Below, piece by piece: positions 34,440 through 46,530 of a DNA stretch of 64,000 nt. The stretch is taken from assembly GCF_026151205.1 (NCBI RefSeq), contig NC_087078.1:4481675-4545674 (forward strand), written 5' to 3'. Below the pieces are notes generated by a model, which was not told the origin of the DNA, searched no databases, and was given only the letters and a program-made list of their open reading frames with translations. The translations under genes and the position numbers were made by a program. Every line of letters begins with the position of its first letter. The first letter of the stretch is position 1. The stretch comes from Bolinopsis microptera (lineage: Eukaryota; Ctenophora; Tentaculata; Lobata; Bolinopsidae).

Positions 34440-35050
34440 CTCCTGTTGCCATGGTAACTTGTTTCAGTGCAGCAGCTCACGTTGCCATGGTAACTTGTTT
34501 CCGTGCAGCGTCTCCTGTTGCCATGATAACTTGTTTCAGTGCAGCGTCTCTTGTTGCCATGGTAACTTGATTCAGTGCAGCAGCTCATGTTGCCATGGTA
34601 ACTTGTTTCAGTGCAGCGTCTAACTTGTTGCTATGGTAACTTGTTTCAGTGCAGCAGCTCCTGTTGCCATGGTAACTTGTTTCAGTGCAGCAGCTCATGT
34701 TGCCATGGTAACTTGTTTCAGTGCAGCAGCTCATGTTGCCATGGTAACTTGTTCCTGTACAGCGAGGAACTTGTTGTCATGGTAACTTGTTTCAGTGCAG
34801 CAGCTCATGTTGCCATGCCACCATGGTAACTTGTTCCTGTACAGCGAGGAACTTGTTTCAGTGCAGCAGCTCCTGTTGCCATGGTAACTTGTTTCAGTGC
34901 AGCAGCTCCTGTTGCCACGGTGACTTGTTTCAGTGCAGCAGCTCATATTGCCATGGTAACTTGTTCCTGTACAGCTAGGAACTTGTTGCCATGGTAACTT
35001 GTTTCAGTGCAGCGAGGAACTTGATGCCATGGTAATTGGTAACTTGTTTC
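34440..35050. repeat. ~36-bp minisatellite, about 16 copies, each with an X-box-like GTTGCCATGGTAAC
   Basis: Units carry CAGTGCAGCAGCTC then GTTGCCATGGTAACTTGTTT. Nine copies have the exact 14-bp palindrome and the others differ by one or two bases. The core is a textbook RFX X-box (GTTGCC-AT-GGTAAC). Open frames on both strands across the array are spurious. Confidence 0.95.
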
Positions 35051-35419
35051 AACTACTTGAATTAGTTCTAAAAATTTGGGTTTTCAACATCAAGTAGTTC
35101 AATAAAATTCGCAAAATTGTACGTAAGCATTTAAAAAATGTTTATCAAAACCTCAGTTTTAATAATTATTCCAAAACTCCTCTCTTGCGTTCCCTCTTTT
35201 CACCGCCACGATCATAAAATCTGGACAGTTGACGAGATGCTCATTTGCTTTAACTAAATAGTTAAATAGTTAAACAGACATAGTTAATATCCTATTAATA
35301 CCTTACATAGAATCAAAACTGCGATTGAATTGAGCTAAAAATATTGCGAAATTCCAATTATAAAAGTTCCAACCTAATGTCAGGCTACTATTTCTACATT
35401 CTATCTACCATTATTTCGT

Positions 35420-35583
35420 AAGGGTCGTTCACATATTACGTAATCGCTTTTTGGACAATTTGTAACCCCCTCTTCCTCCGTAATCAGTTTTACACATAGC
35501 TATCGTGTCAAAATTACACTAGCGTAATCATTTAGAAACCCCCTCCCCCTCGGCTGATTACTTATAGTATGTGGACGACCCTT
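35420..35583. mobile_element. 164-bp Tc1/mariner-type MITE
   Basis: Ends AGGGTCGTTCACATA and TATGTGGACGACCCT form terminal inverted repeats flanked by TA on both sides, as for Tc1/mariner insertions. No coding sequence. Confidence 0.75.
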
Positions 35584-35615
35584 AAAATAGCTACAGACCT
35601 TTTGTTTAGCTTTAC

Positions 35616-35704
35616 CTGGGGACCCCAGGCTATTATATTTATGTTCATAATCTTAATCCGAATGGAGATTTGGCAGAATGACAGGCTGAGCGCCGCCCAG
35701 TAAG
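35616..35704 (+). repeat. Dispersed ~70-120 bp repeat, copy 3
   Basis: TTTACCTGGGGACCCCAGGC ... GGCTGAGCGCCGCCCAGTAA, related to the copies at 16934 and 17568. Confidence 0.8.
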
Positions 35705-35902
35705 TTTAGCTGAGTCAATTTTTAGAGTAGAGAAACATTTCAGAAACAATTTCATTAACTTGAAAACTCTTTAAGAACTTATATTATTCTAATACATCTC
35801 GTATTGTTGTAATATGTCAGAAACGTGGCCGTCTTTGGTAATCAGGGTACATACCATAACCCTGAGGAACAATACTATGTATTTAATTGATGAAAATGTA
35901 GA

Positions 35903-36436
35903 ATGACGAAGGTGCTTATAGTGGTGTTGAGCGTTGTATTAATGGTGCTGACTCTAGATGCAAACCAGACAGGAGGAGGAAGTAGCCAGGTGAGCACTTC
36001 ATCGTTTAGTGGATAATTAAATTATTTAATAGGGACCAAAACGGACCGACCTAATATCTGAACGGACATAAATAAGAACGCTACTAGTACTAGGGCCAGG
36101 GGTACTTAGTTAGATCGGCGAGATGCACTACTGGGCCTCGCCAAGCTGCGAAGAACTGACATCGTCAATTAAGGCCTCCAGCGTCCACATGATGTCCGTT
36201 CATGGGTAACAGAACTGTAACTATCCGATAGGCGATGACACAACATAACCTTCAGTTTAAATTCTAACAGTAACCTCTACAAGGTATTGGAAGAACTGAT
36301 AATTGGAGGAGAAGAGCTGAGAGTGTCAGAACTACAAGATCAGAGTTTGTCAAGGTTCAGAAGACACGAGCTTCAGCTACCTGGTGCCCGGAGAAAGGAC
36401 CGGTTTCATGCCGCAAAAAAGAGTTATGGACTCTAG
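35903..36436 (+). CDS. Small secreted peptide precursor, 2 exons
   Basis: Exon 1 (35903-35989) encodes a signal peptide (MTKVLIVVLSVVLMVLTLDA) and ends CAG|GTGAGC. Exon 2 (36284-36436) begins after an ACAAG acceptor and ends KKSYGL-stop. The 79-residue product has dibasic or tribasic sites (RFRR, GARRK, AAKK) separating short segments, the layout of a neuropeptide or hormone-like precursor. No amidation Gly directly precedes a dibasic site, so the mature peptide is uncertain. The family is not recognised. The stop-codon region is repeated in tandem just downstream. Confidence 0.55.
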
Positions 36437-36520
36437 CTAATTAGCGGGTTATGGACTCTAGCTAATTAGCGGGTTATGGACTCTAGCTTTTTGCCGGGTT
36501 ATGGACTCTAGCTAATTGGA
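36421..36520 (+). repeat. 26-bp tandem repeat copying the stop-codon region of the peptide gene
   Basis: Four copies of GTTATGGACTCTAGCTAATT plus GCGG. The first copy encodes SYGL-stop; the rest are 3' UTR. Confidence 0.85.
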
Positions 36521-37274
36521 CAAAAAGAAGATACGGTTGTGTAAAGGGTAACTTTTGAGTTACAGTTTCTAAGAACTTTTTATTGTGGCAGGAAATATAC
36601 TTGTTAAATAGGAATACATTTTGTAATGTTATCGATAAATAGGAATACATTTTGGGCGAGTAAGATCATTTTGGACCGTTAGACACTTTTTAGTAACTTT
36701 TTGGCGAGAACTTACCTGATGACGCCCATACAAGATGTGAAGCTGAATTCAGACTAACAATATTCAACTCTAAAATATTGATTATTTAACTGTATATTTA
36801 AATGAAATGAACCAATACGTAAGCAGTCAAACCTATACTTAGTTTCGTTACTTTCTTAAAAATATAAAATATAAGGCATAATTAATGAGGACTGAATACC
36901 AATTTGAGGACTGAAGAGAGAGATGAATTGAAACTAAAGTTTTAACGAAAAATATAACAAAAATCTAACTAGACCTTACAATTTCATAAATAATATTCCT
37001 ATTTGAATATAATAGCTAAAATGATCACAGCTTTGTCAAAACCCTTCGAATAGCAACTTCTAAGACAAGTTTTAGTTATATCTTAAAGTGAATTCAGAAT
37101 TCTTTAAAAAGAAATAGCAATGACTAAAAAACATTTAATAAACCATTGAGTTAATGTTGATTTGTTCACTCCTCGCCTTTCCCAGCAGGTAAAGTTATAA
37201 ATTGGTAATTAACCTCTCTCCTGAATATTACAAACCTACCACAAAAAGATGTTAACCCCCAATTATATGATAAT
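36521..37274. other. AT-rich intergenic DNA
   Basis: No gene or repeat array was recognised between the peptide gene and the poly-G tract at 37275-37297. Confidence 0.35.
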
Positions 37275-37300
37275 GGGGGGGGGGGGGGGGGGGGGGGTAG

Positions 37301-37480
37301 TTATAACGCATATTGTAGTGTAAAAAGAATACCCCGATCTTTATTAAGATAAAGAACTCCCCGATTAAAAAGATTCTAGTTACCAGATTGTTATAACGCA
37401 TATTGTAGTGTAAAAAGAATACCCCGATCTTTATTAAGATAAAGAACTCCCCGATTAAAAAGATTCTAGTTACCAGATTG
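37301..37480. repeat. Two exact-looking 90-bp tandem copies beside a 23-bp poly-G tract
   Basis: Units at 37301-37390 and 37391-37480 both begin TTATAACGCATATTGTAGTG and end in TCTAGTTACCAGATTG. Confidence 0.95.
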
Positions 37481-37773
37481 GTCAAACTGATCGTCCTAGA
37501 AAAATAAATTAAAGATGGCGTGTTCGGTGTTAAGTTACATTTTTTACGCATTTGAAAAAATATTTAAAAGTAAATCCGTCCTCAAATTATAACATCAAAA
37601 AGTCAAACTACAAACTAGAATAAATCGATAATAAATAAATTAGTCTGTAATTGTTCATTCTAAGTCCTAACTAGTTCTGAAGTCTGAAGGGATGAATAAT
37701 TTATTATTTATCCATTAGACCAACTAATTGTAACTATTGTAACCAAAATAAAGTAAAACCCCGTGTTTTATTT

Positions 37774-39397
37774 CTATTGTTCTGATTTGTCCCCGAAGTC
37801 AGAGGGCCTGATGGGAAAGGGATGTGCCTCAGTGTTAAACACATATCTGCTGAGTGGTATGACGTCATCAGCTCCGTTTATCAGATACAGGTATTTGAGA
37901 GTCTCCGCCAGGAAGAACGACTCCATTTCTCCTTTTCTTCGTGATTTATCTGTGTTAATCTTCTCCATCGAACTGAAGGGGACTATTTCAAGACAAAAAT
38001 AACAATTATTAAAGTAAAACGATCCCGATAGCTAGAATTCGTAAATTGTAAACGAAAATTAGATCTTATAAATATTTGTAACAAAGAATAAGTGCGTTTA
38101 AGGTATTATAGTTTCAGGTATTATAGTACCTGTATCCCTTCTCGGAGCGTTTAGCAGATCTCTCTATAGAACTGAAGATGTCCCATGCCCACGCCTGGTA
38201 TTTGGGCTTCTTAGTCACTCGCCATAATATAAACAGGGATTCTACTGTCTCGGGTCGCAACAAGGAAAATTCGTCATTTCTCTGAGGCATTTTTATACTT
38301 AATGAATAAAAAAGTCAGAAACTGGAGGTGATAGTAACATGTAAATATTCACCTACCATGCTGATACTCCTAAATATTTACCTGTAAACCACTCTATAAT
38401 ATTTATAGTATACATATTAGCGACAAGAGAAACGCCATTGTTGGACTTGAGGAGAGTGAGGACTTCTCAAACTACATTAAATCAATTCCTTCTGTAACGT
38501 CCTCAATAAATGTAATATATTTTTAGTATTGAAATTAGTTTAAAACTATAATAATATCTGTAGTGTCTCTCTCTACTCACGCTGATAAAGAGTCTAGAGC
38601 TAGAGTCGAACTTGATGATCTCCGGAGCTAGGCCTGTTTTAGTATGGTACATCTCCACACAGGTCCTGATGACCTGCTCAGCTAGCTCCAGGTGCCAGGA
38701 GGGAGCTCCGTGTAGGGTTCCCAGTGCTAAACTCCCCGGCAGGAAACACACCAGGTGGTCCTGTAAACATAGTGGCAAATCAGATCTGAGCCTCTAAATG
38801 ATAAGAATACTTGGGAAATCTGGTGGATTCGTGTAGTGTTATTGAGTCTCATGATTTGATAGTTCTTTCATTCAAATTTCTGATCGTTTCTGAATAGACT
38901 CAGTGAAGACAGATTCTAATGGAAATAAATATTAATAGCTGAATAACGTAATAACGTATCGAAATTTCTACGTCATACTCGTATTCTCAAATTATTTGTT
39001 ATATAGTAGTGTTGAAAGTATTAAAACTTTTAAAAAACTTATTAAAACTTTTTAATACTTTCAACACAGTATATATAACAAATAATTTAAGAATATGAGT
39101 ACGATGAAGAAATGTTGATATGTTATTCAGCTATTTATTTCCATTAGAATCTTTCTTCACTGAGTCTATTCAGAAACAATCAGAAATTTGAATGAAAGAA
39201 CTATCAATACTTGGGAAATAACGAAACGCTTCATTCGCTTTCAAACACATTAATATTAAAGAGAAAGTGTGCGAACCATTTTGTGGTTTATCTTTCCCGA
39301 CTCCAGGATTTCAGCAATGTATGTCAGGCCTCTCTTTGATGAGAATACCAATTTATTTTTTATTGACTGGACTGCGGCAATGTATTCTTCTTGGTAG
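37774..39397 (-). CDS. MAN1B1-like: Class I alpha-1,2-mannosidase (GH47, ER mannosidase I-like), last four exons
   Basis: Minus-strand exons 39397-39277, 38760-38581, 38281-38130 and 37972-37774 join in frame and continue from the exon ending at 54147. They hold the C-terminal half of the (alpha/alpha)7 barrel: DHLVCFLPGSLALG, LLRPETVESLFILWR (catalytic Glu of the family), GYSSMEKINT, KMES-like GEMESFFLAETLKYLYL and YVFNTEAHPFPIRP (Ca2+-binding Thr and Glu), then TAG at 37776-37774. These enzymes trim Man9 N-glycans in the ER/Golgi. The YSS ... ESFFLAETLKYL spacing favours the MAN1B1 branch over Golgi MAN1A. The donor after 39277 (ATG|GTTCGC) is weak. AATAAA just past the stop (37764 region, minus strand) is a likely poly(A) signal. 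Confidence 0.92.
38857..39206. mobile_element. ~350-bp near-perfect palindrome (hairpin MITE) in a GH47 intron
   Basis: Arms of about 165 bp mirror each other (TGATAGTTCTTTCATTCAAA ... TTTGAATGAAAGAACTATCA), with the centre near 39030 in a TTTTAAAAAACTTATTAAAA stretch. No coding. Confidence 0.85.
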
Positions 39398-39878
39398 CTG
39401 AAAATAGGATTTTTATAAGAAATATTGAACAAAGAAGTCTTAAATCCGGTTCTGACTTTCCTAGCCTATAAACTTTTAAATCGGTCCCAGTTTCAAAAAT
39501 AACCCATTCTTCGTAAAATGTTTCGATTTTTAATGTCCATCTGAATTTTATACATTGTTTGTATTGGATAATGGCGAGAGGTAAAATAGTAATCTTTTAA
39601 ATTTAGTATAGAAGGTAAATATTTTATATTATATTCACAATAATTGATGTTGGGGAAAAAGAAAATTCGTCTTCACTTCAGTAAAACGCTCCAGTAAAAA
39701 CTTCGTAAAAAGAGAAATAAGAAATGTAACCAATAATAAATATTATATTATTTAGTAATGATAAATATTGTTATCAACAAATACACGTTATGTTGTCATT
39801 ATACAGTCTTTGAGTTTTCAACAAGTCCTTGAGGGCAAGTCTTCAGCAAGTCATTGTTGTCAAGGGAACAGAAAGACC

Positions 39879-40067
39879 CTATAAAAGTGCAGCGAGGGCG
39901 CCCGCAGCGAACATGAGGAATAAGTGAGGACCAAACGCACGACACCCCGCCTCATCATCAGCGTCATTCATGATATTGTCTAAATCGATGTCCAGTTCCT
40001 CAGCTTGGCAGCATGCCAGCACCAGAATCAGCACCAGGAGGGTGGAGGAAAGTATCAACTTGTTCAT
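39879..40067 (-). CDS. Small secreted, possibly GPI-anchored, Cys-containing protein
   Basis: The ATG at 40067 gives 62 residues. Signal peptide MNKLILSSTLLVLILVLACC is followed by a short acidic region (EELDIDLDNIMNDADDE), then GCRAFGPH and a hydrophobic C terminus (LFLMFAAGALAALL). That tail resembles a GPI-attachment signal or a membrane anchor. The longer frame upstream starts at a non-ATG codon, so I prefer this ATG. It is nested on the same strand in the 14.7-kb GH47 intron. Family not recognised. Confidence 0.5.
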   Translation of the reverse strand: MNKLILSSTLLVLILVLACCQAEELDIDLDNIMNDADDEAGCRAFGPHLFLMFAAGALAALL

Positions 40068-41289
40068 CTCAGCGGTCACCAACTAGGGTAGAATGGGTGG
40101 GTTCAACTACAAGTGAAATATGAAACTTACAAAATATGATACACTAAAACAATCGGTGGACAAAACAAATAATGAGGTTCAAAACCAAGCTGATACATAC
40201 AATAATCTTTAAGACAACGACAAAAGTGAAACAAGCTGAACTGCTGCGAGAAGGGAAATGAGCCAACAAATGAAGCAGAGTAGGCATCCCAAGTAATGCA
40301 GTGGAAGCTTTTTAAGTTCATGTTTACCACGTCAAATAGAGGATTTCTCAGCGTCAACAAAATAATTCTCTGCTGTCAAGTTGTGATGGGTACTGTTAAA
40401 AGTCTGTTGAGGTTATGATAATGAGTCACGGTAATTGTTCCAAATATTTGCCCCTTTTCCAGGAGAACCCCGCCAACTTCTCGCTAAATGAACCAGCTAA
40501 AGAATTACAGGCAAGTTGCGAGGAAGAGTAGGTCCGGTACAGGAAACCTCACTATTTAGTAAATATGTTCGGAATCCGGTAAACGGACTAATCAAGGTCT
40601 TGTGAGCGTGGCCGGCAGCGTGGCCGGCACCGTTCTCTTCTTCAAGAAGAAAACATTATGTTTCAGGTGGGATCGTTTACAGTTGATTACAGTTGTTACC
40701 ATGGTTACAGTTGATTCTACTGATGGCGCCTCCTTAGTTCAGTAGTACACATTAGTGGATAACATATATTGCAACAATGCCACACATGATCACAATATCA
40801 GACTAGTTCATAGTTCCTTCAGAGTTTTCTTAATAGTTTCAGGACATCTACAAATCATCTACAGAGCAGCTTCTACACTTGTCAACTTATTCAGTTTAGA
40901 AGTCGTGACAGCTTTAACCACCTGATAATTGATGAAGTGGGCAGGAACGCTAGCGGAGTAGCGGCTAGCTAGTATACCAGCTAGTAACAATGTGTCAAAT
41001 TTATAGTTGAGGGAGTTTATAATTACCAGTAATTATACACATATCACAGTCTACTTACCTACCAACTAACTGAAGAAATCCATTATTACTGAACAGTATT
41101 CTCCATCACTTTAATGATAGATTACACGGATAAGTAATATTAATTTCTTCAGTTGATTACTTTATAATAAATGAAAGGTTTCTCAACAATTCGTAAATGA
41201 CAGGAAATACCAGTCTCCAAACAATTGCCCCTACCCGGCTTCACATTTCCAGCCAAACAAATTCTATTTAGTAAATATAAAAGAATGTA

Positions 41290-41901
41290 CCTTACGAGAC
41301 ATATCTAAATGGCTCGAAGGTCGGTGGTTTTTCGAAAAAAAGCACCATATTTTCGGACTAAAAAAATGTAGGTCACCGTCATTATTTTCCCTAAATTATT
41401 TTTCACGTATTTTCCTTAATTATGAATTTATCGATTTACTATCAATATAGTAAGTTATAAATATGATTCATCAAACAAATGAACACTATTATTCTATCAG
41501 AATTGCTTTAAAAATGACTTTCGACACGTTCCATCAAAAGTAAGCAAGCTCTGGCCTCAGTCACTACTTTATTGGCCACGGCGGCGAAATTTCGAGAGTA
41601 GTGGAAGATAACAGACACCGTCGGTCTTCTATACCGTCTGGAGGATTAGAAGTTACTTTCAAAGGCTCCGGAGAAATTTACAAGATGAAACAGCTGGCCA
41701 GAGAAGATTTCTGTATTTAATTTTCTCAAATATTAGGCTTCATTTTTGTAGAATAAGGAGATTAAAAAAATCCCCAAATACAATGATTTAATTTGGGGTA
41801 CGAAATTTGGTGGTTTTCGGAAACAATTCCCATATTTTCGTTCCCAAATCATTTAGGTCACCGGAATTATTATATGTCGTTCATAAATATGTCTCGTAAG
41901 G
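41290..41901. mobile_element. 612-bp MITE with TA flanks
   Basis: Ends CCTTACGAGACATAT and ATATGTCTCGTAAGG are inverted repeats flanked by TA on each side (Tc1/mariner-type target). The interior has partly mirrored segments (ACCATATTTTCGGAC / CCCATATTTTCG) but no ORF. Confidence 0.8.
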
Positions 41902-42370
41902 TATTAAGTATTACTATTGGATACTCCGAATTAAATTTACTATAATGCGGCCGGTTTTGACTAAGCGAGTTCATACTTTTGCACCGTTTTAACCTTTGCA
42001 CCGTTTATGCTTTTGCATTTCAACTGCGATAATGAAGGCTGTAGGCCTGGGTTACACTAGTGTTATAATAATGGTGTTATTTCCTTTATTGGCACTAAAG
42101 TGTTCTACTTGAGATCAAGGAGCAGGGTAAAGAACAAATGAAACAAAGTTCAAATGATAAGTTCAACTTTAAGTTGCAAACTACTACTGCAGCAATCGTT
42201 AGGAACTTAAACTAGATCTAAAATATTTTCTCAAAAGTCAGTCTGCTCCTTCATAAGATTGACCATATTGATGGGTTTGGTAAACTCAGCAACAGTGTAT
42301 TATCAGAAATGCTATACGAGAATGCTGAGGATGGCATTTAACATGGTCAGAGCGGCAGACTAACGACAAG

Positions 42371-42660
42371 GTGTATCCATTACTCATGAGAGCGTCTGAT
42401 AAGATAGGTGAACGGAGGATGAGGCTCGCTGGTCATCTCGCCAGACATGACGAGCTTCTGACCCATCAGCTTCTCCTCTGGGAACTCCTTCACGGACATC
42501 GTCGTAGGGGGAAGACCATACATCACCTATATAGACATCTTGAGGAGGGACACGGGGCTTGACGACAGCAAGGAGATAAACAAGCTCATGGCCATGCTGG
42601 ATAAAGATTTGGAGAAAAATTATATCTGCTCGGACATTGAAGCCGCCCTAAGACAGTAAG
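42371..42660 (+). pseudogene. C-terminal fragment of a LINE reverse-transcriptase protein
   Basis: RERRMRLAGHLARHDE-like text (GERRMRLAGHLARHDELLTH), followed by LHGHRRRG and, after a frameshift near 42510, DTGLDDSKEINKLMAMLDKD. This matches the conserved C terminus of several non-LTR retrotransposons. No RT core nearby, so a 3' fragment. Upstream TRMLRMAFNMVR-like residues near 42310 extend it. Confidence 0.7.
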
Positions 42661-43607
42661 TCAGTGTACCCTGCTGTAGTGCTGTGCATTGTTTTTTCTA
42701 TTGTAAAACAATTAATTAACACGGTGTTAGTAGCACCAATAAATTAAAATATTCTACAACCTATCAAAATCTTTTACACCCTTAGTATCAAAACATAACT
42801 TGTGTATTATTTGAAGAATTCCCAAATTTTCGATCCTGCTGTGGGGATTGTCGTCTATCAATTTAAGGCGGCTATTTATTTTGCCGGCCCAAATTCCAAT
42901 CTCTTAGCGATCCTGCAGCACAGTTCTATGGATTGATCTGGGAAGCATTTTAGGATCTTATCCTTTGGGAGTCCCTCTAAGAAAAATGTTTTCCATGAAG
43001 ATTCTCTAAGAGCCATTATCAGGAGAAATGACCCCGTTACTTTGACAAAGACATGACAGTTGCCCAATCGGTCACTAATAATTATAGTGGTAGCGCGCAG
43101 CTCACTAACTTCTCATTCTGGGAAACTGGATACCAAATAAGATCCTTTCATCAGAATAATGTTACCGCGCGTCATTAACAATTATTCGCGCTTTTTCGTG
43201 GACTAGAGCGCACATTTTATGATGTGCATTACGCGGGGTGTGACGGGAAGGAATTCATATTACATTCACAAGTAGAATTAAGAACTATAACATATATTAG
43301 CACTTATTTAACAGAGCAACTCAATCTCAAGGTGACCACGAAATGATTAGTGTATTCTTATTTATAGCGACGATTAAATATTTTGGCTATAGCGATCCGT
43401 GCCGCCCTGCAAAGCAAATTGATATTAAGATAATTAGCGATAAATAATACTTTTAGGAAACTTTAGAAGGTAAAATGATCATGAACGGCTATTATTTTAC
43501 ACATTGTAGATAAGTAGACTCGTCACGTACCGCTAATGAGATGTCAATCGGTTATAATTATCTAATTAATTAATAATGCTGTATAGAAAGTTAGTGGCTA
43601 GTGAGTC

Positions 43608-43718
43608 TACTGAATATTGTCACCCTCAGGGCTCCGTATTATAAAGAGTGTATATCCCAACACCACTAGCACCCCTAGAATAATGTAGGCTAATATTCTC
43701 TTAGAATTAAACAAGGAA
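43608..43718 (-). CDS. Possible terminal exon encoding a transmembrane anchor
   Basis: After a TTTCAG acceptor the minus strand reads SLFNSKRILAYIILGVLVVL and continues GYTLFIIRSPEGDNIQ-stop, a good single-pass anchor with basic residues before it. No upstream exon was found, so this is only a candidate. It could be chance. Confidence 0.25.
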
Positions 43719-44027
43719 CTGAAACCGAGGGGTTCCGTTCAGGCCCTTCACACTTTGTTTCTGTCTAGTTCTAATGTACCGTCACAATAGTGACTTTAAT
43801 ATAATAACATTCTTACACGTCATTTGGGAGGGAGTTGAAATGTTACACAAGATAACACAGGACTACAATTATAATATAATAACTTACACACTTAACAGTT
43901 TAATGATATTACGCCCTATTATCTAATTACATGTTGAATGATATTCAGTGCATGGTAACACAAACATTACACACACGCCAACATTACAAGTTACACGATT
44001 CCTAACCAATAGTTATTAAACCTCTCC

Positions 44028-44472
<445 letters not shown>

Positions 44473-45187
44473 TGTGTGTAACCACATTAAAATAAGGACC
44501 AGTGTAAGATATTGAGTGAACAAAGGGCCAATTATATATATATACACACTACAGTAAAAACAGAGTAGGGCCGGGTGACGGGTGTCTCGATATCAGGCTG
44601 CCAACAATTATTATAGCTATAGAGTAGGACCTGGTGTCTCGATAATAAAGTCAATTGAATTGGATGTTAGACTTAATGATACTGATAGTGTGAATCCTTA
44701 CCAGGGACGGGTGTGAACCACTAGTGCCCTAGAGAAGTATATATAAAGTAGCAGGGTGGTAATTGTATGGGTTCACGTCTTGATCACATCTGATTAGATG
44801 CATATTACTCAACATTTGCGTGGTCAACATGAATACGGTGTTCAAATTATGTTCAAATAATTCAGTTTAGGTTACAATTTGAATATTGTGGTCTCGGTAA
44901 AATCTTCCTAGTCCCTATATTTGTCTTCTTCGTCCGACTCAATTTCATTGTCTCTGGGATCTCTGTGTAGACTGCTGGGGGGGGGGGGGGGGGGGGGGTT
45001 GGTTGGGGGTGGTGACGGGGGCAGTGTGGAGGGGGAGGGGAGGGAGGTGTGGTACTGAATATCATTTAGTGGGACCGGATCTAGTAGTGATTTCGTAGTT
45101 TAATGCTCTCAAATTGTAATTTCATCTCGAGTTAAGCTGCAGCTTCGCCCTATTATCTCCCACAACGCTTTTGGCTGTTGGACGCTC

Positions 45188-46530
45188 ACTTGCAAGCTGT
45201 CTAGTTGAGGATATAGATTGTGGTTCTCACTTGTAAGCTGTCTAGTTGAGGATATAGATTGTGGTTCTCACTTGAAAGCTGCCTAGTTGAGGATATAGAT
45301 TGTGGTTCTCACTTGCTAGCTGTCTAGTTGAGGATATAGATTGTGGTTCTCACTTGCAAGCAGCCTAGTTGAGGATATAGATTGTGGTTCTCATTTGCAA
45401 GCTGCCTAGTTGAGTATATAGATTGTGGTTCTCACTTGTACGCTGCCTAGTTGATTGATTGATTGATTGATTGAAAGCCCCTCGTAAGGGGGTCGTCTCT
45501 TATGGACTAATTTATTGATTACAATCATAATAAGTTAAAAATAAAGACCCCAATGGGCACTCCTGAAAACATAACTACTAGAAAATATATCAAAACTAAA
45601 TAGAAAAATAAACTGACGACAAATGTGATAAAATCGCAACAAACTGCAATAGATCCCAGTTCATTTTGTAACGGAGTTTTATATTAACAGGAAACGATGT
45701 AACAGAGTCGATATATTTTAATGTTGCCATGGGGTGGCAAGTCCCCATACATCGTGGTCCGGTAGTTTCATTGCGTCCTAATATAGTGAGGATATAGATT
45801 GTGGTTCTTACTTGCAAGCTGCCTAGTTGAGGATATAGATTGTGATTCTCACTTGCAAGCTGCCTAGTTGAGGATATAGATTGTGATTCTCACTTGTAAG
45901 CTGCCTAGTTGAGGATATAATAGATTGTGATTCTCACTTGCAAGCAGCCTAGTTGAAGATATAGATTGTGGTTCTCACTTGCAAGCAGCCTAGTTGAGGA
46001 TATAGATTGTGATTCTCACTTGCAAGCTGCCTAGTTGAAGATATAGATTGTGGTTATCACTTGCAAGCTGCCTAGTTTCAAGGATATAGATTGTGGTTAT
46101 CACTTGCAAGCTGCCTAGTTGAGGATATAGATTGTGGTTCTCACTTGCAAGCTGCCTAGTTTCAAGGATATAGATTGTGGTTCTCACTTGCAAGCTGCCT
46201 AGTTGAGGATATAGATTATAGATTGTGGCTCGGTTCTCACTTGCAACTTTGCAAGCTGCCTAGTCGAGGATATAGACTGTGGTTCTCACTTGCAAGCTGC
46301 CTAGTTAAGGATATAGATTGTGGTTCTCACTTGCAAGCTGCCTAGTTGAGGATATAGATTGTGGTTCTCACTTGTAAGCTGCCTAGTCGAGGATATAGAC
46401 TGTGGTTCTCACTTGCAAGCTGCCTAGTTAAGGATATAGATTGTGGTTCTCACTTGCAAGCTGCCTAGTTGAGGATATAGATTTTGGTTCTCACTTGCTA
46501 GCTGTCTATTTGAGGATATAGATTGTTGTC
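45188..46530. repeat. 41-bp minisatellite interrupted by an insertion
   Basis: Units have CACTTGCAAGCTGCCTAG then TTGAGGATATAGATTGTGG. About 8 units lie before and 18 after an unrelated insert at about 45453-45787. Confidence 0.93.
45453..45787 (-). mobile_element. ~335-bp insert with (TTGA)n end, possibly a LINE/SINE 3' fragment
   Basis: It starts with five TTGA/TGAT repeats, then GAAAGCCCCTCGTAAGGGGG, and ends near GCGTCCTAATA. A simple-repeat tail at one end and sequence absent from the array suggest a retroposed fragment in minus orientation. No clear target duplication. Confidence 0.5.

Noticed and set aside
34376-34978. Overlapping ORFs with CSSSCCHGNLF or TETSYHGN repeats
   Set aside because: Frames through the X-box minisatellite on both strands.
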